Position numbers and translations under genes: made by a program. 64,000 bases of DNA from contig NZ_CP146077.1 in assembly GCF_037023725.1 (NCBI RefSeq), forward strand, positions 320,001 to 384,000. Reading direction: 5' to 3'. This DNA comes from Pseudomonas bubulae (GTDB taxonomy: Bacteria; Pseudomonadota; Gammaproteobacteria; Pseudomonadales; Pseudomonadaceae). Shown here in pieces: positions 40,876-51,598 of the stretch. Each line of letters starts with the position of its first letter. The first letter of the stretch is position 1. The notes under the pieces are model-generated. The model saw only the letters and a list, made by a program, of their open reading frames with translations, ran no database searches and was not told the origin of the DNA.

Positions 40876-41673
40876 ATGAGCGATAAGCCTGAACACGACC
40901 AGCCAATGCCGCTGGTTTCGCACCTGACCGAGTTGCGTACCCGCCTGTTGCGCTGCATCGCGGCGATTTTCATCATTTTTGCCGGGCTGTTTGCCTTTAC
41001 CCAGCAGATCTACACCCTGGTCTCCACGCCGCTGCGTGAATACCTGCCGGTGGGTGCAACGATGATCGCCACCGACGTGGCCTCGCCGTTCCTGACCCCC
41101 CTCAAGCTGACCATGATGGTCTCGCTGTTTATCGCCATTCCGGTGATCCTGCATCAGATCTGGGGGTTTATTGCACCGGGCCTGTACAAGCATGAAAAAC
41201 GCATCGCCGTGCCCCTGCTGGTGTCGAGCATTTTCCTGTTTTACGCCGGCATGGCCTTTGCCTACTTCCTGGTATTCCCGCTGGTGTTCAAGTTCTTCGC
41301 CGCTGCCACCCCGGAAGGGGTTGCGATGATGACCGATATCAGCAGCTACCTTGATTTCGTCATGACCCTGTTCTTTGCTTTTGGCGTGGCCTTTGAAATC
41401 CCCGTAGCCGTAGTGCTGCTGGTGTGGATCGGCATCGTCGATGTGCAATACCTGCGCAAGATCCGCCCCTACGTGATTATCGGCTGCTTCGTGGTCGGCA
41501 TGATCCTGACCCCGCCCGACATTTTCTCGCAAACCTTGCTGGCGATCCCGATGTGGATGCTGTTTGAAATCGGCATCCTGTTTGGCAGCCTGGTCAGCAA
41601 AAACAAGCGTGGCGATGACTCAGACGAGCAACCGGCCGATAACGACGCCCAACCGCCAGCACCACAAGCGTGA
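40876..41673 (+). CDS. tatC: Sec-independent translocase subunit TatC
   Basis: Polytopic receptor for twin-arginine signal peptides. The 265-residue protein has the N-terminal [16 protein letters not shown] motif (signal-peptide site with the conserved Glu) and six membrane helices. The periplasmic SPFLTPLKL loop and the [11 protein letters not shown] segment with the conserved Phe/Glu are present. It ends in a charged cytoplasmic tail rich in Asp, Glu and Pro. The stop overlaps the GTG start of rsmE (GTGA). Confidence 0.96.
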   Translation: MSDKPEHDQPMPLVSHLTELRTRLLRCIAAIFIIFAGLFAFTQQIYTLVSTPLREYLPVGATMIATDVASPFLTPLKLTMMVSLFIAIPVILHQIWGFIAPGLYKHEKRIAVPLLVSSIFLFYAGMAFAYFLVFPLVFKFFAAATPEGVAMMTDISSYLDFVMTLFFAFGVAFEIPVAVVLLVWIGIVDVQYLRKIRPYVIIGCFVVGMILTPPDIFSQTLLAIPMWMLFEIGILFGSLVSKNKRGDDSDEQPADNDAQPPAPQA

Positions 41674-42380
41674 ACCTGCTGCTCCTCGAAGAGGCTGATT
41701 TCATTGCCGCCGACCGCGTGATCCTGCGTGACCGGCGCCTGACGCATATGCAGGAAGTTCACCGTGCTGCAGTGGGCGACAGCCTGCGCGTGGGGCGCAT
41801 TGGCGGGCTGATGGGCAGCGCCGAACTGGTGCGTCTGGAGGCCAAAGAGGCTGAGCTGGTTATCCACAGCCTGGACCTGCCGCCACCCGCCAAACTGCCA
41901 CTGACCCTGCTGCTGGCGCTGCCGCGCCCGAAAATGCTGCGCCGGGTGCTGCAAACCGTAGCCTCGATGGGTGTGCCCAAGATCATTCTGGTCAACAGCT
42001 ACCGGGTTGAAAAAAGCTTCTGGCAGACACCGTTTCTGGAGCCCGAAGCCATCCGCGAACAGTTGATCCTGGGGCTGGAGCAGTCCCGTGACAGCGTGTT
42101 GCCCGAGGTCATCATCGAAAAACGCTTCAAGCCGTTTGTCGAAGACCGCCTGCCGGCGCTGGTGGAAGGCACCCTGGGCCTGGTGGGCCACCCGGGGGAT
42201 TACCCGGCCTGCCCGCGCGGGCTGGATGAGGCCGTAACCCTGGCCATCGGTCCTGAGGGTGGCTGGATCCCCTACGAGATCGACTTGCTGGCCAAGGCGG
42301 GCTTGCAGCCAGTGCAACTGGGCGCACGCATCCTGCGGGTCGAAACCGCCGTCACGGCGCTGCTCGCCCGCCTGTTCTAG
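41670..42380 (+). CDS. rsmE: 16S rRNA m3U1498 methyltransferase RsmE
   Basis: SPOUT-class enzyme that methylates U1498 of 16S rRNA. The 236-residue protein starts at GTG, overlapping tatC. It has an N-terminal PUA-like domain (about 1-70, [23 protein letters not shown]). The knotted C-terminal SPOUT domain carries [19 protein letters not shown] (SAM loop) and the ending [15 protein letters not shown]. Same place after tatABC in other Pseudomonas. Confidence 0.94.
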   Translation: MNLLLLEEADFIAADRVILRDRRLTHMQEVHRAAVGDSLRVGRIGGLMGSAELVRLEAKEAELVIHSLDLPPPAKLPLTLLLALPRPKMLRRVLQTVASMGVPKIILVNSYRVEKSFWQTPFLEPEAIREQLILGLEQSRDSVLPEVIIEKRFKPFVEDRLPALVEGTLGLVGHPGDYPACPRGLDEAVTLAIGPEGGWIPYEIDLLAKAGLQPVQLGARILRVETAVTALLARLF

Positions 42381-42455
42381 ACCGCTCTGCAGGGCGCTGC
42401 GGGCGCATTCCAGCCCCGCAGCAGCCCCTGACATTTGTGTAGCCTCTTTTCCTCC

Positions 42456-42482
42456 TTAAGATTTGCTCGCTCGAGCCGATGC
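42456..42482 (+). promoter_or_regulatory. Candidate FliA (sigma-28) promoter of the first chemoreceptor
   Basis: TTAA (42456-42459), 15 bases, GCCGATGC (42475-42482). This fits the flagellar sigma-28 consensus TAAA-N15-GCCGATAA, about 80 bases ahead of the receptor ATG. Confidence 0.65.
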
Positions 42483-42559
42483 AGTAGCACTTCAATATCA
42501 CTCAAGAAGCCATGGACGGCTGTTATCGATGCCAATCGATCAAAAAAAGGAACTCGTCC

Positions 42560-44476
42560 ATGAACCATTGGTTGACTGCCACACTAGGCAATATCAGTGT
42601 CAATCGTAAGCTCGGCCTGGGCTTCGGCCTTGTGTTGCTGCTGACCCTGCTCATCACCATCACCGGCTGGAAGGGGCTGACCAGCGTGATTGAGCGGGGC
42701 GACAAGCTGGCCAATATTTCCCAGGTCATCGCCCTGATCAAGGATTTGCGCATTGCCCGCGTCACCTACGACAAGAACAACGGTGAAAACGGCCCGGGCG
42801 AGGTCAATGACCTGCTCAACAAGATCGGTAACCAGCTGGTCGCCGCCAACAAGCTGATGGTCCAGGCCAATGACCTGAGCATGAGCAAGGACGAAATCAG
42901 GGCCGTCGAGCAGTACAAGAGCATCTTCGCCACTATCGATGAGGCGACCCGGGCACGCGAAGTCAGCAGGGCCAAGCTCGGTGCAACATCCGTCGCCGCC
43001 CTCAGCCAGATTGCCGGGATCGAAAAGGACGTGCTCCAGAGTGAAAACCTGGCCGAGTTCAACAGCGTCAACCAGGTCAACCGGTCGCTGTTGCAGGCCC
43101 GCTTCGAGGTGCGCGGCTACACCCACACCGGCGACATCGATGCCGCGGTGCCTGCCGTGGAAGCCATCGATCAAGCGCTGGCAGAACTGGCCAGCCTCAG
43201 TAAGCGACTGCCCGCTACCTATGCCCCTCAATTCGAGCAGGCCATCGCTTCGCTGAAGAACTACCGCGCTGCCTTTATCGACTTTCGCGATTCCCAAGTG
43301 AATAGCGACAAGCAATTATCACAACTGCAAGTACTGGGCGATGCACTGGTCGACCTGAGCAACAAACTGTCCCTGTCACAACTTGACCAACGGGATATCG
43401 ATACCCGACACGCCAAAACCGCGCTGCTGGTCTGCGCATCATTGGCACTGGTGCTGGGCATTATCGCGGCCTGGATCATCACCTGGCAGATCGTTACGCC
43501 CTTGCGCGACACGCTCAATATTGTCCGGGCCGTGGCAGCCGGTGACCTCAGCCAGAGCCGCCCGACAACCCGCCGTGACGAACCCGGCCAGCTGCAGCAG
43601 GCCATTGAAGTCATGCGCGGGGGCTTGCACGAACTGATCTGCGGGATCGGCGAAGGCGTTAGCCAAATTGCCAGCGCAGCGGAGCAGCTGTCTGCCGTTA
43701 CCGGGCAAACCAGCGCAGGGGTCAACAGCCAGCGCATCGAAACCGATCAGGTCGCCACTGCCATGAATGAAATGGCCGCCACCGTGCATGAAGTCGCGCG
43801 CAATGCCCAGGAAGCGTCCAAAGCCGCGATCACCGCCGACCTGCAAGCTCAGGAGGGTGACACCGTGGTGGCCCAGGCCGTTGAGCAGATTGGCCGCCTG
43901 GTGGCGGAAGTGCAGCTATCCACTGATGCAATGGCACATCTGAAGCACGAAAGTGACAAGATCGGTAGCGTACTGGATGTCATCAAGGCTGTTTCGCAAC
44001 AAACCAACTTGCTGGCCCTCAACGCCGCAATTGAAGCCGCCCGTGCCGGAGAGGCAGGTCGTGGTTTTGCCGTGGTGGCCGACGAGGTACGCAGCCTGGC
44101 GCAGCGCACGCAGAAGTCCACGGAAGAGATTGAAGTGCTGATCACGGGCCTGCAAAACGGTACGCAACAAGTATCCAGCAGCATGGACAGCAGCCGGTTG
44201 CTGACGGACAGCAGTGTAGAGTTGACCCGGCGGGCGGGTGAGTCTTTGAGCACCATTACCCGTACCGTATCGACCATTCAAGGTATGAATCAGCAGATTG
44301 CGGCCGCGGCCGAGCAACAAAGCGCGGTGGCCGAAGAGATCAACCGCAGTGTGGTGAATGTGCGCGACGTGTCAGAGCAAACTGCCACCGCCAGCAAGCA
44401 GACCGCCGCCTCCAGCATTGAACTCGCACGGCTAGGCACACAGCTGCAAACCCTGGTGGCCCGTTTCAAGGTCTGA
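42560..44476 (+). CDS. Methyl-accepting chemotaxis protein with helical bimodular (HBM) sensor, McpK-like
   Basis: A 638-residue chemoreceptor; ATG chosen because AAAGGAAC precedes it. Helix TM1 spans about 18-38. An all-helical periplasmic domain of about 245 residues follows (40-285), then TM2 (about 292-312, [20 protein letters not shown]), HAMP (about 313-365) and a long cytoplasmic hairpin. The hairpin tip is [39 protein letters not shown]. The sensor length fits the two-bundle HBM type. P. aeruginosa has McpK, an HBM receptor for alpha-ketoglutarate, right after rsmE, so this is probably its orthologue; the ligand is inferred from synteny. Confidence 0.85.
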   Translation: MNHWLTATLGNISVNRKLGLGFGLVLLLTLLITITGWKGLTSVIERGDKLANISQVIALIKDLRIARVTYDKNNGENGPGEVNDLLNKIGNQLVAANKLMVQANDLSMSKDEIRAVEQYKSIFATIDEATRAREVSRAKLGATSVAALSQIAGIEKDVLQSENLAEFNSVNQVNRSLLQARFEVRGYTHTGDIDAAVPAVEAIDQALAELASLSKRLPATYAPQFEQAIASLKNYRAAFIDFRDSQVNSDKQLSQLQVLGDALVDLSNKLSLSQLDQRDIDTRHAKTALLVCASLALVLGIIAAWIITWQIVTPLRDTLNIVRAVAAGDLSQSRPTTRRDEPGQLQQAIEVMRGGLHELICGIGEGVSQIASAAEQLSAVTGQTSAGVNSQRIETDQVATAMNEMAATVHEVARNAQEASKAAITADLQAQEGDTVVAQAVEQIGRLVAEVQLSTDAMAHLKHESDKIGSVLDVIKAVSQQTNLLALNAAIEAARAGEAGRGFAVVADEVRSLAQRTQKSTEEIEVLITGLQNGTQQVSSSMDSSRLLTDSSVELTRRAGESLSTITRTVSTIQGMNQQIAAAAEQQSAVAEEINRSVVNVRDVSEQTATASKQTAASSIELARLGTQLQTLVARFKV

Positions 44477-44518
44477 CCAGGAGCGGTGCGACTTTCGTCA
44501 CACTAACGGCAACTGTCC

Positions 44519-44545
44519 TTCAGTTCCGGGCCACGACGCCGATGA
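44519..44545 (+). promoter_or_regulatory. Candidate FliA (sigma-28) promoter of the second chemoreceptor
   Basis: TTCA (44519-44522), 15 bases, GCCGATGA (44538-44545). The -10 part is strong, the -35 part weaker. Spacing is identical to the promoter ahead of the first receptor, which suggests the duplication included it. Confidence 0.5.
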
Positions 44546-44572
44546 CCTGATACCCCTCCAAGGAGTATCACC

Positions 44573-46141
44573 ATGTACCGTCAGCTGGCCCAACTGCTGG
44601 GCAATATCAGCGTCAACCGCAAACTCTGCCTGGGCTTCGGCCTGGTGCTGGTGCTGACCCTGCTGATTGCCGGCACGGGCTGGAACGGCCTGGTCTCGGT
44701 GATCGACCGGGGCGACAAGCTGGCCAACATTTCGAAAATCATCAGCCTGACCAAAGACCTGCGTATTGCCCGCCTCGAATATGAACGCCAGCCCGGGGAA
44801 AGCGCACTTGCCGGCGTTACCAACCAACTGAGCGAACTGGACAACGCACTGGCGTTGTCGCGCAAACAACTGACCTCTCCCGACGACCTGGCCCTGGTTG
44901 AGCAGCAGCTCAACGCCGTGGCGGAGTACAAACGTGCCTTCGCCGACCTGATCCAGGGCACCCAGGCCAGTGATCAAGCCGTTGAACGCATGCACCAGCA
45001 GGGCAATGTCCTGATCGAGCAAAGCCAGAAGCTCTCGACCCTGCAGGCCACCAAACGCAACAACGAAAGCCGCCAGGCTACCAACCTGCTGATCGGCTGC
45101 ACACTGCTGGCACTGGTACTGGGCATCATTGCTGCCTGGGTTATTACCCGCCAGATAGTCATACCGCTGCAACGCACCCTCAAAACCGTTGAGCGCATTG
45201 CAGCAGGCGACCTGACCCACGACCACCCGACCGACCGCCGCGACGAGCTGGGCCAGCTACAGCAAGCCATACAGCGCATGACTGCCGGCCTGCGGGAGTT
45301 GATTGGCGGTATCAGCGACGGCATAACGCAAATCGCCAGTGCCGCCGAAGAACTCTCGGCGGTCACCGAGCAAACCAGCGCCGGGGTCAACAACCAGAAG
45401 GTCGAGACCGATCAGGTCGCTACCGCCATGCACGAAATGGCGGCAACCGTGCAGGAAGTGGCGCGTAATGCCGAAGAAGCTTCCGAGGCTGCGCTCGCGG
45501 CCGACCAGCAGGCGCGTGAAGGCGACACAGTGGTCGCGCAGGCCCTGGCCCAGATCGAGAAGCTGGCCATCGAAGTCGGCCACTCCACCGACGCCATGGG
45601 CCATCTCAAGCGCGAGAGCGACAAGATCGGCAGTGTGCTTGACGTGATCAAGTCCGTGGCCCAGCAAACCAACCTGCTGGCGCTCAACGCGGCGATTGAA
45701 GCGGCACGGGCGGGTGAAGCCGGTCGCGGCTTTGCCGTGGTGGCCGATGAGGTACGCAGCCTGGCGCAACGCACGCAAAAATCCACGGAGGAGATCGAAG
45801 AGCTGATTGCCGGGCTGCAAAGCGGCACCCAGCAGGTCTCCAGCAGCATGGACAGCAGCCGCGCCCTGACTGACAACAGCGTTGAGCTGACCCGTCGAGC
45901 AGGCGAATCACTGGGCAATATTACCCGCACGGTGTCTACGATTCAGGGCATGAACCAGCAGATTGCCGCAGCCGCCGAGCAGCAGAGCGCGGTGGCGGAG
46001 GAAATCAACCGCAGTGTATTGAATGTGCGTGATGTGTCTGAGCAAACCGCCGCCGCCAGCGAAGAGACAGCAGCCTCCAGCGTTGAACTGGCGCGCCTGG
46101 GTACGCATTTGCAGACATTGGTGGGGCGGTTCAAGGTTTAG
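44573..46141 (+). CDS. Methyl-accepting chemotaxis protein, paralogue with shortened sensor domain
   Basis: A 522-residue receptor, nearly the same as its upstream neighbour in TM1 ([22 protein letters not shown]), TM2, HAMP and signalling domain. Its periplasmic part is only about 130 residues. The first sensor helix ([24 protein letters not shown]) aligns with that of the first receptor. The last segment ([23 protein letters not shown]) matches the second half of the longer sensor, so about 116 middle residues are absent. It is predicted to fold as a single four-helix bundle. The ligand is unknown and probably differs. AAGGAG precedes the ATG. Confidence 0.87.
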   Translation: MYRQLAQLLGNISVNRKLCLGFGLVLVLTLLIAGTGWNGLVSVIDRGDKLANISKIISLTKDLRIARLEYERQPGESALAGVTNQLSELDNALALSRKQLTSPDDLALVEQQLNAVAEYKRAFADLIQGTQASDQAVERMHQQGNVLIEQSQKLSTLQATKRNNESRQATNLLIGCTLLALVLGIIAAWVITRQIVIPLQRTLKTVERIAAGDLTHDHPTDRRDELGQLQQAIQRMTAGLRELIGGISDGITQIASAAEELSAVTEQTSAGVNNQKVETDQVATAMHEMAATVQEVARNAEEASEAALAADQQAREGDTVVAQALAQIEKLAIEVGHSTDAMGHLKRESDKIGSVLDVIKSVAQQTNLLALNAAIEAARAGEAGRGFAVVADEVRSLAQRTQKSTEEIEELIAGLQSGTQQVSSSMDSSRALTDNSVELTRRAGESLGNITRTVSTIQGMNQQIAAAAEQQSAVAEEINRSVLNVRDVSEQTAAASEETAASSVELARLGTHLQTLVGRFKV

Positions 46142-46154
46142 AAACCTCTGCCCC

Positions 46155-46182
46155 TGTGGGAGCGGGCAAGCCCGCTCCCACA
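46155..46182. repeat. Collapsed REP palindrome (GTGGGAGC family)
   Basis: Perfect 13-bp inverted repeat TGTGGGAGCGGGC-aa-GCCCGCTCCCACA between convergent genes (chemoreceptor on plus, ABC ATPase on minus). It looks like a REP doublet that has lost its spacer and inner ends. It can act as a bidirectional 3' hairpin. Confidence 0.85.
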
Positions 46183-46202
46183 AAAGCAGGCAGGCCGTGC
46201 TC

Positions 46203-46958
46203 TTAAAGCACCTGACGCAAAAACGCCTGGGCGCGCAGGTCTTTGGGCGAGGTGAAGAAATCTTCCGGGGCGGAATCTTCCAGTAACTTGCCGTGGTCGA
46301 AGAACAGCACGCGGTTCGCCACTTCACGGGCAAAGCCCATTTCGTGGGTCACGCAGACCATGGTCATGCCTTCGCGGGCCAGGGTCTTCATCACGTCCAG
46401 CACTTCGCCGACCATCTCCGGGTCGAGCGCCGAAGTCGGCTCGTCAAACAACATCACCTTGGGTTCCATCGCCAGCGCACGGGCAATTGCCACACGCTGT
46501 TGCTGGCCACCCGAGAGACGTGACGGGTACTCATTGGCTTTTTGCCCGATCCCGACCTTGTCCAGCAATGCCCGGGCCTTGGCTTCGCGCTCGGTCTTGC
46601 CACGCTTGCGCACAACCTTCTGCGCCAGGCACAGGTTTTCCAGCACGGTCATGTGCGGAAACAGGTTGAAATGCTGGAACACCATGCCGACTTCACGCCG
46701 GTAGGCGTTCACGTCGGTCTTGGGGTTGGCCAGATCCAGGCCGTCGATGCTGACGGATCCCGAGTCGAAGTCTTCCAGGCCGTTGAGGCAGCGCAGGAAA
46801 GTCGACTTGCCGGAACCCGACGGGCCAATCACCACCAGCACTTCGCCCTGGGCGACGGTGGTGCTGACGTTGTCCACGGCGCGCACGATATGGCCGCGGG
46901 TGTCGAAGACTTTTACCAGTTCGCGAACTTCAATCACTTTGCGCGAGCCTCCGCTCAA
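46203..46958 (-). CDS. Polar amino-acid ABC transporter, ATP-binding protein
   Basis: ATPase of a GlnQ/HisP-type importer. It carries Walker [10 protein letters not shown] (about 43-51), the Q-loop [17 protein letters not shown], signature [18 protein letters not shown], Walker [15 protein letters not shown] and the switch His in VCVTHEMGF. The longest reading starts at TTG (46958) and overlaps the permease by 29 bases. A GTG at 46937 giving [11 protein letters not shown] would overlap by 8 and is equally plausible. Last gene of a binding protein-permease-ATPase set; the substrate is not evident. Confidence 0.9.
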   Translation of the reverse strand: MSGGSRKVIEVRELVKVFDTRGHIVRAVDNVSTTVAQGEVLVVIGPSGSGKSTFLRCLNGLEDFDSGSVSIDGLDLANPKTDVNAYRREVGMVFQHFNLFPHMTVLENLCLAQKVVRKRGKTEREAKARALLDKVGIGQKANEYPSRLSGGQQQRVAIARALAMEPKVMLFDEPTSALDPEMVGEVLDVMKTLAREGMTMVCVTHEMGFAREVANRVLFFDHGKLLEDSAPEDFFTSPKDLRAQAFLRQVL

Positions 46959-47892
46959 GCCGGCTGGCGAAATGCGACAGCGGCAGGTTGATCAACAGGT
47001 ACAGGCCCGCTACGCAGAACAGGATTTCGAACGGCGAAAACGAGGTAGTGATGACTTCCCGACCGCTTTTGAGCAGTTCGGTAATGGCAATCACCGACAC
47101 CAGCGAAGTGTCCTTGACCAGGCTGATAAATTGCCCGGCCAATGGCGGCAGCACCCGCTTGAACGCCTGCGGCAACACCACATAGCGCATCGACTGGCTG
47201 CCGTTGAGGCCCAGCGAGCGGGCCGCTTCGTTTTGCCCGCGAGCAATGGACTGCACGCCCGAGCGGATGATTTCAGCCACATACGCACCGGTGAACAGCG
47301 ACAGCGCGGCAATACCGGCAAATTCGCGGGACAGGTTGAGTACGGTGCCGATAAAGAAGTAGAAGATAAAAATCTGCACCAGCAACGGCGTGCCACGGAC
47401 CAGTTCGACGTACAGTGTCGAGAGGTCGCGCAGGGTCGGGTTGTTCGATAGCCGGCACAGGCCCGTAACCAGCCCGATAATCAAGCCCAGTACGCCAGAC
47501 ACCAGCGACAGCCAGACGGTCGTCCACAGGCCCCACAGCAGCGGCCCCGCAGCCCAGTGGCGGTTGACGCCGATCACATCGCCTTCGTCGACTTCGTCAC
47601 CTTCGGCCAGTTGCAGGCTATTGCCGGCAACGCTCACCCGTTGTTCATTGCCATCATCACCGCGCAGCAGCACTTCGGCAGTGTCGCCCTTGCGTACCAG
47701 TTCGATGATGGTCGAGTGCTCAGCAGCCCGCTGGGCTTCTTCGGCCTGATAAGCGAAATACTGGGGGACGCGGTTCCAGCGCCATTCGTAAGACATCAGC
47801 GAGGTGGCGTAATACAAAGCCCCCGCCAGGCCGATGAGCACCAGCACGGTCAATACGTGCCAGGGCCACTGGGCTTTTTTTTGTTTGATCAC
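46930..47892 (-). CDS. Polar amino-acid ABC transporter, permease with extra periplasmic loop
   Basis: A 320-residue HisM/GlnP-type permease. After TM1 (about 11-30) there is an unusual loop of about 85 residues ([19 protein letters not shown]..., charged and probably beta-rich). The conserved channel part begins at [20 protein letters not shown]. The EAA motif is [23 protein letters not shown]. It is the only permease in the operon, so it probably works as a homodimer. A REP hairpin separates it from the binding-protein gene upstream. Confidence 0.9.
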   Translation of the reverse strand: MIKQKKAQWPWHVLTVLVLIGLAGALYYATSLMSYEWRWNRVPQYFAYQAEEAQRAAEHSTIIELVRKGDTAEVLLRGDDGNEQRVSVAGNSLQLAEGDEVDEGDVIGVNRHWAAGPLLWGLWTTVWLSLVSGVLGLIIGLVTGLCRLSNNPTLRDLSTLYVELVRGTPLLVQIFIFYFFIGTVLNLSREFAGIAALSLFTGAYVAEIIRSGVQSIARGQNEAARSLGLNGSQSMRYVVLPQAFKRVLPPLAGQFISLVKDTSLVSVIAITELLKSGREVITTSFSPFEILFCVAGLYLLINLPLSHFASRLERRLAQSD

Positions 47893-47930
47893 TTTCAGGT
47901 TCCACGTCTTGTATCGCTAGGGAGGCCGTC

Positions 47931-47950
47931 ATCGCGGGCAAGCCCGCGAT
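47931..47950. repeat. REP-derived hairpin inside the ABC transporter operon
   Basis: Perfect 9-bp stem ATCGCGGGC-aa-GCCCGCGAT between the binding-protein gene and the permease gene. The sequence is the inner part of the GTGGGAGC REP family. Placed like the REP sites known between malE and malF, it could protect the binding-protein mRNA. Confidence 0.8.
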
Positions 47951-47963
47951 GATTCAATCAGCC

Positions 47964-48761
47964 TTATTCCATGTCCTTGAGCCAGGCGGTGTCTTTGAAC
48001 CACTTGTCATGGATGCGATCGTAAGTGCCGTCTTCGTGGATCTGGTGCAGGAAGTTGTTGATGAAGTTGATGCTGTCGTAGTCACCCTTCTTCAGACCGA
48101 AGGCCAGTGGCTCGTAGGTGAATGGCTGGTCAAGGAACACCAGTTTGCCGTTACCGAACTTGTTGACGGCTACAACGTTGTAAGGCGCGTCGTATACAAA
48201 GGCATCAGCCTTACCGTTAACCACGTCCAGCACACCTTCAGGCTCGTTGTCGTAGCCGTGGTACTGGGCTTTGGACATCAGCTTGCGGGCGATCATTTCG
48301 CCGGTGGTGCCGATTTTCGAGGTCAGGCGGTATTGCGGGTCGTTGAGGTCTTTGTAGGACTTGATCTTGTCAGCCAGTTCCTTGCGTACCAGCAGGGTTT
48401 GGCCCACAACAATGAAGGGTTCGCTGAAGTTCAGGCGCAAGTTGCGTTCCTGGGTCAGGGTCATGCCGCTGCCGATCATGTCGAACTTGTTGGTCATCAG
48501 GGCCGGGATGATGCCGTCGTAACCGGTAGACACCAGCTCCAGCTTGACACCCATGGACTTGGCCATCGCTTTGAGCAGGTCAACTTCGAAGCCAATGATC
48601 TGGCCACGCTTGTTGGTCATTTCAAAGGGCATGTAGGTAGGGTCCATGCCCACCTTTAAGGTGCCACGCTTGACCGCATCATCAATTGCGCCTGCATGGG
48701 CTGCGCTGATCGCCAGCAGTGCAGTGACACCGCACAGCAGTTTCGAGACAAACTTCTTCAT
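47964..48761 (-). CDS. Polar amino-acid ABC transporter, periplasmic binding protein
   Basis: A 265-residue family 3 solute-binding protein. It has a signal peptide MKKFVSKLLCGVTALLAISAAHA cleaved before Gly24. The core motifs are IGFEVDLLKAMAKSMGVKLELV, FDMIGSGMTLTQERNLRLNFSEPF (ligand-site Arg and Thr) and GTTGEMIARKLM. Three start codons lie in a row (TTG-ATG-ATG); the second ATG was chosen because GGGGGAG is then 6 bases upstream. First gene of the operon. Likely substrates are polar amino acids; which one cannot be read from sequence. Confidence 0.92.
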   Translation of the reverse strand: MKKFVSKLLCGVTALLAISAAHAGAIDDAVKRGTLKVGMDPTYMPFEMTNKRGQIIGFEVDLLKAMAKSMGVKLELVSTGYDGIIPALMTNKFDMIGSGMTLTQERNLRLNFSEPFIVVGQTLLVRKELADKIKSYKDLNDPQYRLTSKIGTTGEMIARKLMSKAQYHGYDNEPEGVLDVVNGKADAFVYDAPYNVVAVNKFGNGKLVFLDQPFTYEPLAFGLKKGDYDSINFINNFLHQIHEDGTYDRIHDKWFKDTAWLKDME

Positions 48762-48928
48762 CATCAACTCCCCCTCACCTACTCAATTAAGGTGTTGGCC
48801 TGCGGCTGGCTTGAAGCAAAAAGCCAATAAAGCCGGGCGCTCACCCATTCGAAAACGGATGCTAACTCACTGAGGGTTGTGAGACGAGTTTTGAAACAGA
48901 AAAGGCCAATGGCTGGGGGATACAGTCA

Positions 48929-49016
48929 CTGTGGGAGCGGGCTTGCTCGCGATACAAGCGACGCGGTGCAACAGGTATTACGAGGTGATGCAATCGCGAG
49001 CAAGCCCGCTCCCACT
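48929..49016. repeat. REP doublet (REPIN), GTGGGAGC family
   Basis: Near-consensus arms CTGTGGGAGCGGGCTTGCTC... (48929-48954) and ATCGCGAGCAAGCCCGCTCC... (48993-49016), in the gap between the opgH end and the ABC transporter operon. One of the best preserved copies in the window. Confidence 0.92.
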
Positions 49017-49045
49017 TAAAGCGGAAACGGGTTGCTCACGAAGGA

Positions 49046-51598
49046 TCAAGCTGCAGGCTGCAACGGCAACAGCGGTGCGTGAGGGTCGGCAGCAACCGAC
49101 TCACGCCAGGCGTTCAGCCAGCCTTCGTGCCCCTCGCTCCACACCAGCGCATGCAGGCGTGCAAGGGCAACCGGGTCGCTCAACAACTGCATGCGCTCGT
49201 TGTTGGTAACGCCCTCTGGACCGACTTTGAGTGCATGACGCACACGCTCGGTACGCAACCACTCAATCGGCTCGGCTTCCCGGTGACGCGAGGTCGCCAA
49301 AGCACAGGCCAATGCGTTCTGCTGCGGATCAACCACGGCCCGGACAAAACCGTCATGCAGCGCATGGTAGCGATTTTCATGGGTGTATTCGGCGGTAGCC
49401 GACAACTCACGGGGCGGCGCATATTCCTCAGGAATCAGGAACAGGCTTTCGTCACGGGTCTTGAGGCCCAGTTTCACCCGACTGGAGATCACGGAAACCG
49501 GGATCGACAACATCAGTGAACCGACAATCGGTACCAGCCACCACAAAAAGCTCGGGTTCAACCACAGCACCAATGCAGCCCATGCAGCACCCAGCAGGGT
49601 TTGCGGGCCATGACGGCGTACGGCTTCGCTCCACGGCGTGGAGTCGTCGTCACGCTGTGGCGAGTTCCAGGTCGCCGCCCAGCCCAGAAACGCGGCCAGT
49701 ACAAAGCGGGTGTGGAAGATCATGCGCACCGGTGCCAGCAACACCGAGAAGAGCATCTCAAGCAGCATCGACAGCGTTACTTTGAACTTGCCACCGAACT
49801 CTTTGGCACCCTTGGCCCAGATCAGAATGATGCTCAGCAGCTTGGGCAGGAACAACAAGACGATGGTGGTGGAAAACAGCGCCACGGCTTTTTCCGGGTG
49901 CCACTGTGGCCACAACGGGTACAACTGCCGTGGTTCCAGGAAGTACTGTGGCTCCATCAGCGTGTTGACCGCCAGCAGGGCCGTCGACAACAGCAGGAAG
50001 AAGAACCACAACGGTGCCGACAGGTACGACATCACCCCGGTCAGAAACACCGCACGGTGCACCGGGTGCATACCCTTGACCAGAAACAGGCGGAAGTTCA
50101 TCAGGTTACCGTGGCACCAGCGACGGTCACGCTTGAGTTCATCCAGCAGGTTAGGCGGCAATTCTTCATAGCTGCCCGGCAAGTCGTAGGCAATCCACAC
50201 CCCCCAACCGGCACGGCGCATCAACGCGGCTTCCACGAAGTCGTGGGACAGGATCGCGCCCGCAAAAGCGCCTTTGCCCGGCAGCGGCGCCAGGGCGCAG
50301 TGCTCGATAAACGGCTTCATGCGGATAATTGCGTTGTGACCCCAGTAGTGGGATTCACCCAACTGCCAGAAGTGCAAGCCGGCGGTAAACAGCGGGCCGT
50401 ACACACGGGTGGCGAACTGCTGCATGCGCGCATACAGCGTGTCCATGCCCGAGGCTCGTGGCGCGGTCTGGATGATACCGGCGTCCGGCGTAGCTTCCAT
50501 CAGGCGTACCAGGCTGGTCAGGCACTCACCGCTCATCACGCTGTCTGCGTCGAGCACCACCATGTACTTGTAATCACCGCCCCAGCGACGGCAGAAGTCG
50601 TCGAGGTTGCCGCTTTTACGTTTTACACGGCGGCGGCGACGGCGGTAGAAGATCCGCCCGAAGCCTTCGGTTTCGCGGCATACATCCAGCCACGCCTGTT
50701 GCTCGGCAACGCAGATATCGGGGTCGTTGCTGTCACTGAGGACGAAGAAGTCGAAGCGGTCCAGGTCGCCGGTGGCGGCCACCGACTCGTAAGTCGCGCG
50801 CAAACCCGCGAATACACGGGTGACGTCTTCGTTGCAGATCGGCATCACCAGCGCGGTACGCGCTTGTTCCGGGATCGGTTCATTACCGGCGCTGGCGCCG
50901 GAAATACGGTATTTGTCGTGCCCGGTCAGCAGTTCCAGAAAGCCCATCAGGGCGGTCCAGAAACCCGCCGACACCCAACAGAACAGAATCCCGAACAGGA
51001 TCAGGATGCTGGTTTGCAGGGCATAGGGCAGCACTTGCTGGGCCGTTTGCATCAACGGCTGGTGCAATACTTCTTCAAGGTCAACGAACGACCAGCCCTG
51101 GTACGGCATGATGCCTTTCATGTACCAGCCCGCAACGATGGTCTGGCCGAGCATCAATACCAGCAGGATGTAGCGGCGGATCGAACCCACCGTACGCCAG
51201 CGGGCCTTGGGCAGGACGCGTTCGTCGATTTCCGGCTTGGGCGGGTTGCTGCGTCCGGTCAGGCGCCGCCAGCCACGCACCAGGATATTGGTGCGCCATG
51301 GCTCTGGCACTACCTTGGTACGGCGAATCGGCGGCGTAGCCTTGAGCATGACCCGGCCGCTGGCGTCGAGGGCGAGCATTTCTGCTTCCTCAAGTTCAGC
51401 CGCCGAAGTCAGGTTCAGACGCGTGCCCACCGAAGCCTGAGCGGCCTCGGCAGCATCCACGTCGCTCTGCGCCGACAAGCGCGCATGCAACTCGGCGAAC
51501 GAGGTGCAGTTCGCCAGTTCCGCGCGCTGCTCATCGCTCAGTGGTAAATGCGCCAGGTACTCGCTGAGCGAGGCCGGGTGGGGCTGAGCATTACTCAT
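49046..51598 (-). CDS. opgH: Osmoregulated periplasmic glucan glucosyltransferase OpgH
   Basis: Inner-membrane family 2 glucosyltransferase that builds and exports the beta-1,2-glucan backbone of periplasmic glucans. The 850-residue protein has N-terminal membrane helices (about 140-215). The GT2 catalytic domain has [26 protein letters not shown] (DxD-type) and [11 protein letters not shown]. Several C-terminal membrane helices (about 510-690) precede a cytoplasmic tail. The ATG overlaps the opgG stop region by 8 bases, so the pair is translationally coupled. Confidence 0.96.
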   Translation of the reverse strand: MSNAQPHPASLSEYLAHLPLSDEQRAELANCTSFAELHARLSAQSDVDAAEAAQASVGTRLNLTSAAELEEAEMLALDASGRVMLKATPPIRRTKVVPEPWRTNILVRGWRRLTGRSNPPKPEIDERVLPKARWRTVGSIRRYILLVLMLGQTIVAGWYMKGIMPYQGWSFVDLEEVLHQPLMQTAQQVLPYALQTSILILFGILFCWVSAGFWTALMGFLELLTGHDKYRISGASAGNEPIPEQARTALVMPICNEDVTRVFAGLRATYESVAATGDLDRFDFFVLSDSNDPDICVAEQQAWLDVCRETEGFGRIFYRRRRRRVKRKSGNLDDFCRRWGGDYKYMVVLDADSVMSGECLTSLVRLMEATPDAGIIQTAPRASGMDTLYARMQQFATRVYGPLFTAGLHFWQLGESHYWGHNAIIRMKPFIEHCALAPLPGKGAFAGAILSHDFVEAALMRRAGWGVWIAYDLPGSYEELPPNLLDELKRDRRWCHGNLMNFRLFLVKGMHPVHRAVFLTGVMSYLSAPLWFFFLLLSTALLAVNTLMEPQYFLEPRQLYPLWPQWHPEKAVALFSTTIVLLFLPKLLSIILIWAKGAKEFGGKFKVTLSMLLEMLFSVLLAPVRMIFHTRFVLAAFLGWAATWNSPQRDDDSTPWSEAVRRHGPQTLLGAAWAALVLWLNPSFLWWLVPIVGSLMLSIPVSVISSRVKLGLKTRDESLFLIPEEYAPPRELSATAEYTHENRYHALHDGFVRAVVDPQQNALACALATSRHREAEPIEWLRTERVRHALKVGPEGVTNNERMQLLSDPVALARLHALVWSEGHEGWLNAWRESVAADPHAPLLPLQPAA

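Noticed and set aside
46155..46182. CRISPR-like or attachment-site origin of the repeated GTGGGAGC palindromes
   Set aside because: Copies are dispersed singly in intergenic gaps with no regular spacers and no integrase or cas gene; REP elements explain them.
48770..48900. Sigma-54 promoter upstream of the ABC transporter binding protein
   Set aside because: TTGGCTTTTTGC on the minus strand has the right boxes but the spacing is about four bases too short.
49601..51547. Open frame of 648 codons opposite opgH
   Set aside because: Antisense shadow of opgH, His/Gln/Arg-rich composition typical of reverse-complement GC-rich codons.
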